Positions 7,047 to 14,396 of a DNA stretch of 18,381 nt are shown one piece after another (position 1 is the first letter of the stretch; every line of letters begins with the position of its first letter). Source of the stretch: Desulfarculaceae bacterium (GTDB lineage Bacteria > Desulfobacterota > Desulfobacteria > Desulfobacterales > Desulfobacteraceae); NCBI GenBank assembly GCA_021737205.1, contig JAIPEK010000012.1, positions 1 through 18,381 on the forward strand. Reading direction: 5' to 3'. Under the pieces are notes generated by a model. It ran no database searches. It saw only the letters and a list, made by a program, of their open reading frames with translations, and was not told the origin of the DNA. The position numbers and the translations under genes are program-made.

Positions 7047-8230
7047 CACGATTCAGACCGAAAATTAAGCTTTCCGAAACCCAGGCGGACTGGCACCACC
7101 CGACCACCATTCGGTTCGGGGCCGGCCGTATAAAAGAAATTCCCGAAGCCTGCTGGTCCACGGGGGCTTCTTCTCCGCTGATTATTACCGACCACGGCGT
7201 GTCAAAACTCTCCTTTGTAAAAAAGATTCTCAAGCAGAACCGGGAAGAGAGTGTTTTTACCTCTGTTTTTTCTGAAATTTATTCGGAACCGGATTTCGAT
7301 ACAATAAAATACGGAGCGGAGCGGCTAAGGACCGGCGGGCATGACGGGGTGATCGCCCTTGGAGGCGGGAGTGCGCTCGATGCGGCCAAGGCCATAGTGC
7401 TGGCGGCCGCAGCCGGCCCCTTGAGGATATGGGAGTTTTCTGCCGGTAATTCGGGTACCCCGCAGGTAAAGAAGACCATTCTGCCGATCATCGCCGTTCC
7501 CACCACAGCCGGAACCGGTTCGGAGGTGGATGCCAACGCGGTGATCACGGACAACGAACAGGGTAGAAAAAACAGTCTTGCACATCCGGAACTTTTGCCT
7601 AAAATGGTCATTGCAGACCCCGAGCTGACCCGGGGCCTGATCCCGTACCTTACTGCGGCCACCGGTATGGACGCGCTTTCCCATAATATAGAAGCGTTGA
7701 GCAGTCCTTTTTTTCACCCGGTACTGGACGGGGTCTCCCTGCAGGGAATCCGGTATATCAGGGAGGGGCTGCTCCCGGCTTTTCACAACGGCCGGAGCAT
7801 CAAGGCGAGAAGTTACACCATGGCGGCCTCTATTATGGGGGCCATCGCGTTTGAAAAGGGCCTGGGGGTAGGGCACGCGGTGTCTCACGCCATCGGCGGG
7901 ATGTTTAAAGTGCATCATGGAAGGGCCATTGGCACGCTTCTGCCGTTTGTGCTCTCCTTGAACAAAAGCCGGATAAAAGAAAAAATAGAGGATGCGGCCC
8001 GGTATCTGGATCTTCCGGGTCATGACTTTGATGCGTTTGTCAACTGGGTCTCGGATTTGAAGCTTGAACTCGGCATGCCTGTCAACCTCAAAGAACTCGG
8101 CATCCGGGAGAGCCATATCCCGAAAATTGCCGAGAAAGCACTTGACGATGCCAATATCCATACCAACCCGGTGCGGATGGATCAAAAGCGTCTTGAAGGT
8201 TTTCTTTCGGGTGCACTTAATGGAGGATAA
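7043..8230 (+). CDS. Iron-containing (group III) alcohol dehydrogenase
   Basis: 395 residues, standard for Fe-ADHs, which interconvert an alcohol and aldehyde with NAD(P). The N-terminal dinucleotide domain carries GGGSALDAAKAI (about residues 111-122) and the PTTAGTGSEV loop. The C-terminal metal domain has D210 and H214 in MDALSHNIEA, H278 in GVGHAVSHAIGG, and H292 in VHHGRAI. The spacing matches the D-H-H-H ligands of FucO-type enzymes (four residues between the first pair, 14 between the last two). It is translationally coupled to the AOR gene by a 4-base overlap, so alcohol to aldehyde to acid is the natural reading. The family includes Bacillus GbsB, a choline dehydrogenase, which fits the betaine transporter downstream, but many other alcohols are possible. 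Confidence 0.94.
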   Translation: MTRFRPKIKLSETQADWHHPTTIRFGAGRIKEIPEACWSTGASSPLIITDHGVSKLSFVKKILKQNREESVFTSVFSEIYSEPDFDTIKYGAERLRTGGHDGVIALGGGSALDAAKAIVLAAAAGPLRIWEFSAGNSGTPQVKKTILPIIAVPTTAGTGSEVDANAVITDNEQGRKNSLAHPELLPKMVIADPELTRGLIPYLTAATGMDALSHNIEALSSPFFHPVLDGVSLQGIRYIREGLLPAFHNGRSIKARSYTMAASIMGAIAFEKGLGVGHAVSHAIGGMFKVHHGRAIGTLLPFVLSLNKSRIKEKIEDAARYLDLPGHDFDAFVNWVSDLKLELGMPVNLKELGIRESHIPKIAEKALDDANIHTNPVRMDQKRLEGFLSGALNGG

Positions 8231-8235
8231 AGTTG

Positions 8236-8270
8236 TTGACAGGTTTTGTTACATACTGTATGAAAAACTA
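8236..8270 (+). promoter_or_regulatory. Promoter-like site with RpiR-type half-site before the MttB gene (box B)
   Basis: TTGACAGGTTTTGTTACATA at 8236-8255 matches box A (5153) at 18 of 20 bases. A right arm follows: CATAC at 8252-8256, T at 8257, GTATGAAAAA from 8258, giving a short perfect inverted repeat (TACATAC / GTATG). TTGACA (8236-8241) and TATGAA (8259-8264) are 17 bases apart, a plausible sigma-70 promoter overlapping the site, as expected of a repressor operator. It lies 70-104 bases before the MttB start. Confidence 0.65.
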
Positions 8271-8339
8271 TCAAGACTGATGCGCAAATGAAATGATTTC
8301 GCAGTCCGCCTTTTTTAATTTTCCATACTGGAGGAACAA

Positions 8340-9554
8340 ATGGACAACAAGCAGATTGAAACATCCTCATCACTTCTGGGGAAAAATACGGTAGAGATGC
8401 TTCTGCAGGCCCACAAGGATTCCTTGTGGATGCTGGAGAACCTGGGCGTGGGGTGTGTCCAGCCGGATATCATGGAGGCGTTCCGGGCATATGAAGAGGA
8501 CGGCCGGGCCATTGTGTACGACGGCCGGATCTATATTACAGAGGATCTTGTAACCGAACTGGTTGAAAAAGCCCCCGGGATAGACGAATTTTTCGTGCCG
8601 AGAAACAGTTTCCTGATCGGCGGGACCGCGCCGTACCTGTATGATGATGAAAAACAGCAGGGCGGGAAAATGCCCACGGCCGACGACGTGGCCACAATCG
8701 CCCGTATCGCTGAAAAAAGCGGTGTGGTCGCAGGAATGGGAAGGGGAGTCAAGCTCAAGGATGAGGTCGAGCAGATCAACGTGATGGCGGAAAACTGCTC
8801 CAAGCCCATGTATTTCGCCGCCACCTCGGATAGAGCCATTGCCCGGGCCAAAGAGCTGCATGCGGTACGGAAAAACCTTATGGTGGTTTTCTGTCTCACC
8901 CGGCCGCCGCTCCAGGTTAACGAGAATTTTTCCCGGGCATTCGTGGATGTGGTGAAAAACGATCTGCCCGTGTTCATCTCAGCCATGCCCCTTGCCGGTA
9001 TCAGCGCACCGTATTCGTATAACGGGGTTTTGTCCATGACCCATGCCGAAGTGCTGTTCGGCATATGCGCGGCCCAGCTGATCAATCCTGGATGCACTGT
9101 CATCCACGCGGGTTTTCCCACGGTGGCCGACCCCAAGCTGGACTACAACCCGGATTACGGCTTGAAAAGTCATCAATTGTTGAATATACTGATGGCACAC
9201 TTGAACATGATACTCGATCTTCCCTCCATTCAGAGCGGGGGGACGACGAATGAAGAGCATCCCACGGAAAGGGCCTTTGAAGACGCCAGGAACGGTCAGG
9301 CCCTTGCAATGAAATACGGATTCCATATGATTCGGCATCCGTTCGCTTTTCTCAAGCAGCTTGTGGATTTTTCCATTTACAAGCTTGAAAAAGCGATCGA
9401 AATCGCCGAAACCGTAAAACCGGAAGATGCCCCTGAAGTCGAGATGCCCGAGTATGACGAACGGGGGTTTCAATCCATACAGGAGCGGCAGTTGCGGATG
9501 TACATGGATGATCCGCTGACCACTGCCAATATGAGCAAAATTTTCATGTATTGA
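8340..9554 (+). CDS. MttB-family corrinoid methyltransferase (non-pyrrolysine)
   Basis: 404 residues. It resembles the trimethylamine methyltransferase (MttB) superfamily: an N-terminal segment with YDGRIYITEDLVTELVEKAPG, the VATIARIAEKSGVVAGMG region, and a C-terminal SGGTTNEEHPTERAFEDARN...GFHMIRHPF pattern. No in-frame TAG interrupts the reading frame, so this is not a pyrrolysine enzyme; such members include glycine betaine methyltransferases (MtgB) and relatives acting on other quaternary amines. It is shorter than the usual 470-500 residues, with a brief C-terminus. GGAGGAA is 3-9 bases before the ATG. No corrinoid protein (MttC/MtgC) or reductive activator is present in the window, so the methyl acceptor must be encoded elsewhere. 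The substrate is inferred from the betaine transporter downstream. Confidence 0.85.
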   Translation: MDNKQIETSSSLLGKNTVEMLLQAHKDSLWMLENLGVGCVQPDIMEAFRAYEEDGRAIVYDGRIYITEDLVTELVEKAPGIDEFFVPRNSFLIGGTAPYLYDDEKQQGGKMPTADDVATIARIAEKSGVVAGMGRGVKLKDEVEQINVMAENCSKPMYFAATSDRAIARAKELHAVRKNLMVVFCLTRPPLQVNENFSRAFVDVVKNDLPVFISAMPLAGISAPYSYNGVLSMTHAEVLFGICAAQLINPGCTVIHAGFPTVADPKLDYNPDYGLKSHQLLNILMAHLNMILDLPSIQSGGTTNEEHPTERAFEDARNGQALAMKYGFHMIRHPFAFLKQLVDFSIYKLEKAIEIAETVKPEDAPEVEMPEYDERGFQSIQERQLRMYMDDPLTTANMSKIFMY

Positions 9555-9630
9555 TTTCTTCCGGGAATGGAGGGATCAGGCAAAAGATAACAATGTTTTG
9601 AACCAAGAAGCGCCTCTGGTTTAGATAAAT

Positions 9631-9827
9631 GTAACCGTTCACGGTTTACAGTTGTCGGTTCACGGTAAAAAAAAACGAATGTAGAGGAGAATTATGGGGT
9701 CCTCTTTTGAAGATTTAGATGCGAAAGAATTAATTCAAGAGTTGAAATCAATATCCAAAATGCTTCAATCGATGCATAGTTCATTGAAAAAACTGTGAAC
9801 TGTGAACCGACAACCGTGAACGGTTAC
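9631..9827. mobile_element. 197-bp MITE-like element 1 with terminal inverted repeats and 8-bp target duplication
   Basis: The left end GTAACCGTTCACGG (9631-9644) is exactly inverted at the right end, CCGTGAACGGTTAC (9814-9827). The repeat extends inward: after a 7-base insertion (TTTACAG) on the left, TTGTCGGTTCAC is shared by both arms. Directly outside both ends lies the same 8-mer AGATAAAT (9623-9630 and 9828-9835), a clean target-site duplication. There is no transposase inside, so it is non-autonomous. The interior is AT-rich with a 34-codon ORF. A second element with the same ends lies at 15370-15485. Confidence 0.85.
9694..9798 (+). pseudogene. 34-residue ORF in element 1, possible remnant of a four-helix-bundle (23S rRNA IVS) protein
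   Basis: An ATG with a good ribosome site (AGAGGAG, 9683-9689) opens a 34-codon frame ending in TGA. The peptide has FEDLDAKELIQELKSISKML in its centre and then SSLKK, predicted to be one amphipathic helix. Proteins of the four-helix-bundle/23S rRNA intervening-sequence family (usually about 120 residues) often end in a helix of the pattern E-x-x-x-I-x-K-M-L-x-x-L-x-x-S-L-K, so this may be the surviving C-terminus of such a gene. The resemblance is by eye and weak. It could equally be a small functional ORF or chance. Confidence 0.35.
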
Positions 9828-9866
9828 AGATAAATATACAGCAACCTTGTTAATAGGAGGTGGAAA

Positions 9867-11351
9867 ATGAAAACAAAAGTTCCGATTTGCCCGGCATGCA
9901 AAAAGGAATTGCCTGAAGATGCAACCCAGTGCGTCTATTGTGCAGCGGAAGTGACAAAACCGAAGTTCCGGGAGATTTTTTCATGGAAAGTCTCTGATCG
10001 TTTTTTTCTTTTTTCCGTGATCCTGTTGTTTACGACATTTTTTTTGCCGTGGTTTCCCGGGCAGTTCCTTTACCGGGACGAGCCCTTTTCCGCCTTTCAA
10101 ATGCTGTTGAGTATGTATGACCTGGAGGTGGAATTCCTTGAATCCTTCAACATTCTCCGAATGTCTCAGATGGTACCGCTTTTCGCCATTGTAGTATTCT
10201 TCCTGATTTATATCGGGGATTATCTCAAAAAGACCCCGTATCCCGGTTTATTCATGTTTGTGATTTTTCTGATCGGGGCCATCCCTTTCTTTTTTGACAA
10301 CTTTTCGAAGGTGAACGCCTGGGTGCTGACGGCGGCCCTTTTCGTAGTTCTTTTTTACTACTATAAATCCGGCATGACAAAAGGTACCATCGGCAGGACA
10401 TCGTATTACATGTTTTTCGTGTTTTTCCTGATTTCGCTTTTTCTCTATCTGTTTCATCTTTCCCAGGGATTTTACACGCAACTGGATGCCATCCATATAA
10501 ACGAAACCTACGGATTTTTCAGCGCGTGGATTATTGTCTCCGCCATGATCGTAGTGGCGTTTTTCCGTTATATGGTGTCGGTGGAGGATTTCTGGTGTCT
10601 GCTCGGGGTTTTCGTCTTTTCTTTGATTGCCTATTCAACTGTGGTCCAGCCTCTTTTTGTGTCGGGTCCGCTTCGGTTTTTTGCGGACAATTTCAGTAAA
10701 ACCGGGATTCAGACGGTGGCGCACCTGAAAATAGTCGGGATAGCACTCGGCATAGCCATTGTGGCGGGTGTTCCGTTAGGGGTTTACATTACCCGGCACC
10801 CTGTGGCGGCCAAAACCGTGCTGTATATTTCCAGTATTCTGATCACGATTCCGAGTATCGCCATGTTCGGTTTCATGATGCCGATCCTCTCTTCAATCGA
10901 TCAGAACCTTGATGTGGTCCAGGGAATCGGTATCGGTACGGTGCCGGCGGTTACGGCCCTGGCGCTCTATTCCCTTCTTCCGATCATACGGAACACGTAC
11001 ATTGCATTGCAGAGTGTGGATACGTCGATGATCGAGGCCGGAATCGGCATGGGTATGACCAGCTTCCAGCTTCTCGTCCGGGTGGAGCTGCCGCTTGCCG
11101 CCCCGATCATTATGGCAGGTGTCCGGACATCGGTGGTCATGGGCGTTGCCATTGCAGCGCTTGCCGCCTACATCGGGGCGGGAGGCCTAGGCGATTTCGT
11201 GGTCCAGGGGCTTCAGAGATCGACAAACGCCTCGGTTCTGGCAGGCGCCATCAGTATGGGCCTTTTGGCCATCATCTGTGACATATTTCTGGAAAAGGCC
11301 GAGAACTGGGTAACCCCCACGGGATTAAAAGTGAAACAGGCAATGGAATAA
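9867..11351 (+). CDS. Osmoprotectant ABC transporter permease with N-terminal zinc ribbon and extra membrane domain
   Basis: 494 residues, more than twice a minimal permease. Residues 1-30 form a zinc ribbon: C8-x2-C11 ... C22-x2-C25. About seven hydrophobic segments follow between residues 45 and 265. The permease domain proper begins near 278 (HLKIVGIALGIAIVAGVPLG) and contains the EAA-type loop at about residue 390 (IEAGIGMGM...ELPLAAPIIMAGVRT) that contacts the ATPase. The family is OpuCB/OpuCD/YehY-type glycine betaine/choline importers in the inner membrane; YehY also has extra N-terminal helices. AGGAGGTGG is 4-12 bases before the ATG. It is the first gene of a four-gene operon with ATPase, second permease and binding protein. 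The zinc ribbon on a permease is unusual. Confidence 0.9.
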   Translation: MKTKVPICPACKKELPEDATQCVYCAAEVTKPKFREIFSWKVSDRFFLFSVILLFTTFFLPWFPGQFLYRDEPFSAFQMLLSMYDLEVEFLESFNILRMSQMVPLFAIVVFFLIYIGDYLKKTPYPGLFMFVIFLIGAIPFFFDNFSKVNAWVLTAALFVVLFYYYKSGMTKGTIGRTSYYMFFVFFLISLFLYLFHLSQGFYTQLDAIHINETYGFFSAWIIVSAMIVVAFFRYMVSVEDFWCLLGVFVFSLIAYSTVVQPLFVSGPLRFFADNFSKTGIQTVAHLKIVGIALGIAIVAGVPLGVYITRHPVAAKTVLYISSILITIPSIAMFGFMMPILSSIDQNLDVVQGIGIGTVPAVTALALYSLLPIIRNTYIALQSVDTSMIEAGIGMGMTSFQLLVRVELPLAAPIIMAGVRTSVVMGVAIAALAAYIGAGGLGDFVVQGLQRSTNASVLAGAISMGLLAIICDIFLEKAENWVTPTGLKVKQAME

Positions 11352-11370
11352 ACCTGGGAGATAAAGAATT

Positions 11371-12477
11371 ATGGGTACGATGCTAAAATTGGACAAAGTG
11401 ACGAAAATATATCCGGGAACGGATTTCAGGGCCGTTGATGAACTCTCTTTCGAGCTTGAAGAAGGGGAAATCTGTATTCTGGTCGGCCCTTCCGGATGCG
11501 GCAAAACCACTGCCATGAAAATGATCAACCGGCTGCATTCCATCACCAGCGGGAAGATCTATATAGACGGCCAGGATGTCTCGAGTATGGATACCATTCA
11601 GTTGAGAAGACGGATCGGTTACGTGATCCAGAACGTCGGGCTGTTTCCCAATATGACCATCGCGGAAAACATCAGCGTGATCCCGAACCTGCTCAAATGG
11701 GATAAAAGAAAGATTAACGAAAGAGTGCACAGCCTTCTGGAAATCGTGAATCTTTCCGCGGAAGAGTATAAGGACCGGTATCCAAGAGAACTTTCCGGCG
11801 GTCAGCAGCAGAGAATCGGGGTTGCCCGCGGAATGGCCGGGGATCCGCCCATTATGCTGATGGACGAGCCGTTCGGCGCCATTGATCCCACCAACCGGGA
11901 CCATCTTCAGAACGAGTTTCTGAAGATCCAGGAAAAGGTGAAAAAGACAATCGTATTTGTCACCCATGATATTGACGAGGCCATTAAGATGGGGGATAAA
12001 ATCTGTCTTCTCCGGGACGGCAAACTGATCCAGTTCGCATCTCCCGAGGAGATGCTCACCTATCCTAAGAATGATTTTGTACGGGATTTTGTCGGCGGGG
12101 ACCGGACCATAAAGCGGCTGAACCTGTTTTCGATCAGCAAGGTGAAAAGAGACGATCCGCCTTTGATTAAGGCTTCAGCCGGCCTTGAAGAGGCCAGGGG
12201 CACCTTGTCCGAATACGGGACCGATTATCTGGTGGTTGTTGATGAAAACGGAAGGCTGGCCGGACTTGCAGCAAACGAGGATCTTCAGGGCAAAGGAGAG
12301 ACGGTGGCGGATGTGGTACAGCGCACAAATGCCTATCTTGACGGTACGGCAAGCCTGAAAGAGGCGCTTTCGGAAATTTTTACCCATGACACGGGTTTTC
12401 TGATCGTGGTGGACGGAGATAACAAGGTTTCCGGCTGGCTGGATACCAATGATATCAAAAAGGCGCTCAAGGACTGA
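11371..12477 (+). CDS. Glycine betaine/choline ABC transporter ATP-binding protein (OpuCA-like, CBS domains)
   Basis: 368 residues. The ATPase domain has Walker A GPSGCGKTT (39-47), signature LSGGQQQR (141-148), Walker B IMLMDEPFG with D165 and E166, and the switch histidine in VTHDIDEA. The C-terminal part (about 255-368) looks like a tandem CBS module (DYLVVVDENGRLAGL; GFLIVVDGDNKVSGWL). Such CBS domains in OpuA/OpuC ATPases sense ionic strength or cyclic di-AMP and gate uptake. Together with two dissimilar permeases and one binding protein it gives the OpuC/YehX-type importer layout. It starts 19 bases after the first permease with a GGGAG ribosome site. Substrate is a quaternary amine by family; the exact compound is unknown. 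Confidence 0.94.
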   Translation: MGTMLKLDKVTKIYPGTDFRAVDELSFELEEGEICILVGPSGCGKTTAMKMINRLHSITSGKIYIDGQDVSSMDTIQLRRRIGYVIQNVGLFPNMTIAENISVIPNLLKWDKRKINERVHSLLEIVNLSAEEYKDRYPRELSGGQQQRIGVARGMAGDPPIMLMDEPFGAIDPTNRDHLQNEFLKIQEKVKKTIVFVTHDIDEAIKMGDKICLLRDGKLIQFASPEEMLTYPKNDFVRDFVGGDRTIKRLNLFSISKVKRDDPPLIKASAGLEEARGTLSEYGTDYLVVVDENGRLAGLAANEDLQGKGETVADVVQRTNAYLDGTASLKEALSEIFTHDTGFLIVVDGDNKVSGWLDTNDIKKALKD

Positions 12478-12502
12478 CAATCAATAAACAAGGATTGCGA
12501 AA

Positions 12503-13273
12503 ATGACTTCAAAAGTTTTTACGGGACTTGTGAGAAAAGGGCTGCCGGCGATCATTACAGTGGCGGTGATCATATTTCTGTACAAAACCTACGGCGCCTG
12601 GGAATATACCGTGGAGAATCTGCCGGAATTTTTCAGGCTCACATTTGAACATCTTTTACTGGTTCTGATCACCATGTGTTTTTCCATCAGCATCGGCGTG
12701 ACCCTGGGAACCGTCATGACCCGAGAGGGGTGGGAGAAAATTTCCCCGGTGATCATGGCGGTGGTCAACGTGTGGCAGTCGATTCCGTCTCTCGGTGTTA
12801 TCGCGCTTGCCTACGGTCTCCTGCCTTTTATAGGTCTTTCCGGGATCGGCATGGTGCCCTCGCTTATTGCCATTTTCATGTTTTCTGTGGCCCCTGTGGT
12901 GCGAAATACATATGCGGGAATCGAGTCGGTGAGTTCGGATATAAAAGAGGCGGCAATCGGTATGGGCATGACCAAACAGCAGATTCTCTTCCGGATCGAA
13001 CTGCCCAACGCGCTTCCCATCATCATGGGCGGCATTCGAACCTCTACGGCCCTTGTTGTGGGTACGGCACCGCTGGCCTTCCTCATCGGCGGCGGGGGTC
13101 TGGGGTTCTGGATCTTTACCGGTATCGCACTTGTGGATATGGGTATCATGACTGCCGGGGCCGTTCCGGTGGCACTGATCGCCATGCTGTTCGATTTCCT
13201 TTTGGAAATTGGGGAAAAAATGATTGTGAGCAGAGGAGTGCAGGCGGATGAAGCCCAGCTGGCGGCATTGTAA
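12503..13273 (+). CDS. Osmoprotectant ABC transporter permease (OpuC/YehW-type)
   Basis: 256 residues, a normal single permease domain with about six membrane segments. The cytoplasmic coupling loop is at about residue 149 (IKEAAIGMGM...FRIELPNALPIIMGGIRT), closely matching that of the first permease, followed by APLAFLIGGGGLGFWIF typical of betaine/choline importers. It pairs with the larger zinc-ribbon permease to make a heterodimeric channel. It lies 25 bases after the ATPase gene. Its last codons take part in a hairpin that may affect mRNA stability before the binding-protein gene. Confidence 0.93.
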   Translation: MTSKVFTGLVRKGLPAIITVAVIIFLYKTYGAWEYTVENLPEFFRLTFEHLLLVLITMCFSISIGVTLGTVMTREGWEKISPVIMAVVNVWQSIPSLGVIALAYGLLPFIGLSGIGMVPSLIAIFMFSVAPVVRNTYAGIESVSSDIKEAAIGMGMTKQQILFRIELPNALPIIMGGIRTSTALVVGTAPLAFLIGGGGLGFWIFTGIALVDMGIMTAGAVPVALIAMLFDFLLEIGEKMIVSRGVQADEAQLAAL

Positions 13274-13287
13274 AATGCGCCGGGCTT
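13251..13287 (+). other. Hairpin across the permease stop codon
   Basis: AAGCCC-agct-GGCG-g-CATT (13251-13269) can pair with AATG-CGCC-GGGCTT (13274-13287): 14 base pairs with a 4-base and a 1-base bulge around a tiny loop holding the stop codon. There is no T-run, so it is not a terminator. Stems between transporter genes and the binding-protein gene often protect mRNA and raise binding-protein output; that role here is inference. Confidence 0.3.
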
Positions 13288-13340
13288 TGCTGTCTGTTGT
13301 GTGAGTATATAAATTTTACAATTGTAAGGAGGTACGTCAA

Positions 13341-14264
13341 ATGAAAAGGTTGACCTTTATTTTTACCACACTGGCATTTTTGCTGGCATCCACGGTTTCT
13401 TTTGCAGGACCGGGGGTGAAAGTAGCATCCAAAAATTTTACAGAGCAGCTGGTATTGGGCCAGATTATGGTGCAGCTGCTGGAAGATCGGAATATTCCGG
13501 TGGTGGACAAGATAAACCTGGGCGGGACCCAGGTGAATCGAAAGGCCCTGAAACAGGGACAGATAGATGTATACATGGAATATACCGGTACGGCATGGCT
13601 GACCCATTTCGGCAAAAAAGAGGTCGTGCGTGATTCAAAAGAGCTTTATGAAAAGGTCAAAACCCTTGACCGGAAAAAGAATAACCTGGTCTGGCTTGAA
13701 CCCTGCAAGTTCAACAATACCTATGCCATTATCATGAAAGAGGAGACTGCTGCGAAACACAACATCTCCACGCTTTCCGAATGGGCAGGGTTCATCGAGG
13801 AAAATCCGGGGGAAATGACCGTAGCCGTGGGGCCGGAGTTTTATTCCAGAGTGGATGGTTTTAAAGGCTTGATGGGCCATTACGGTCTTGATTTCGGAGA
13901 GGATATCCCGGACTCGGATGTGAGCAAGATGGAAATTGCCCTGACCAAAAAAGCGGTCCGGGACGGCAAGGCCATGTGCGGTATGGCGTTCGCCACGGAC
14001 AGCGCCATCATCGATTACGGGCTGCGGGTACTCAAGGATGACAAGAATTATTTCCCCATTTACAATCCAGCCCCGGTTGTTCGGCAGGAGGCTCTGGAAC
14101 AGTACCCCAAACTGGCGTTTACCCTGAACCAGATCGGGCCTTCCCTTGATACATCCACCATGCAGCGGCTGAACTACCGGGTGAACGCAAACGGAGAAAA
14201 GCCGGCATCGGTTGCCAAAAGCTGGCTGCGCGGCGTCGGGCTGATCATCAAAAAACGGAAATGA
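13341..14264 (+). CDS. Periplasmic glycine betaine/choline-binding protein (OpuCC/OpuBC/YehZ family)
   Basis: 307 residues. A type I signal peptide (MKRLTFIFTTLAFLLASTVS then FA) is probably cut after A22; there is no lipobox, so it should be free in the periplasm of a Gram-negative cell. The mature part starts VKVASKNFTEQLVLGQI, the QAT-family opening. The hallmark EYTGT is at residues 80-84 (Y81) and FNNTYAIIM carries Y128, aromatic positions that form the cation-pi cage in OpuBC/OpuCC. DYGL and a C-terminal LNYRVNANGEKPASVAKSWL complete the fold. AAGGAGG is a strong ribosome site 9 bases before the ATG. It is the last gene of the transporter operon, before a strong terminator. Ligand is probably choline, glycine betaine or a related betaine. 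Confidence 0.94.
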   Translation: MKRLTFIFTTLAFLLASTVSFAGPGVKVASKNFTEQLVLGQIMVQLLEDRNIPVVDKINLGGTQVNRKALKQGQIDVYMEYTGTAWLTHFGKKEVVRDSKELYEKVKTLDRKKNNLVWLEPCKFNNTYAIIMKEETAAKHNISTLSEWAGFIEENPGEMTVAVGPEFYSRVDGFKGLMGHYGLDFGEDIPDSDVSKMEIALTKKAVRDGKAMCGMAFATDSAIIDYGLRVLKDDKNYFPIYNPAPVVRQEALEQYPKLAFTLNQIGPSLDTSTMQRLNYRVNANGEKPASVAKSWLRGVGLIIKKRK

Positions 14265-14313
14265 TGTCGTTGACCATATGCACATAGCCAATGATAGAAG
14301 TCATTGAACATCA

Positions 14314-14377
14314 GGCATCAGCCGATCCGGTTTTTCCCGAGCCCAAAGCTTGGACGGATCGGCTGATGCCGTTTTCT
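14314..14377 (+). terminator. Strong hairpin terminator after the transporter operon
   Basis: GGCATCAGCCGATCCG (14314-14329) pairs perfectly over 16 bases with CGGATCGGCTGATGCC (14355-14370) around a 25-base loop, followed by GTTTTCT. It lies between the binding-protein stop and the end of the convergent ParB-like gene. The T-run is short, so efficiency is uncertain, but the stem is the longest perfect one seen in the window. Confidence 0.75.
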
Positions 14378-14396
14378 ATGGTTGATATGCAGATCT

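Larger units (their letters stand above)
9555..9866. other. Intergenic stretch between the MttB gene and transporter genes
   Basis: 312 bases. It holds the inserted element 9631-9827 with its 8-bp duplications, and a good ribosome site (TAGGAGGTGG) before 9867. No terminator stem is visible after the MttB stop, so read-through into the transporter is possible although the element now interrupts the gap. No clear promoter was identified. Confidence 0.6.

Noticed and set aside
7325..8185. 286-codon minus-strand open frame
   Set aside because: Antisense shadow of the Fe-ADH gene, with no recognisable domain or ribosome site.
8340..9554. Pyrrolysine-type MttB gene
   Set aside because: No in-frame TAG occurs in the reading frame, so there is no pyrrolysine codon to support that assignment.
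13635..14291. 218-codon minus-strand open frame
   Set aside because: Antisense to the binding-protein gene, which has a signal peptide and family motifs; the shadow has none.
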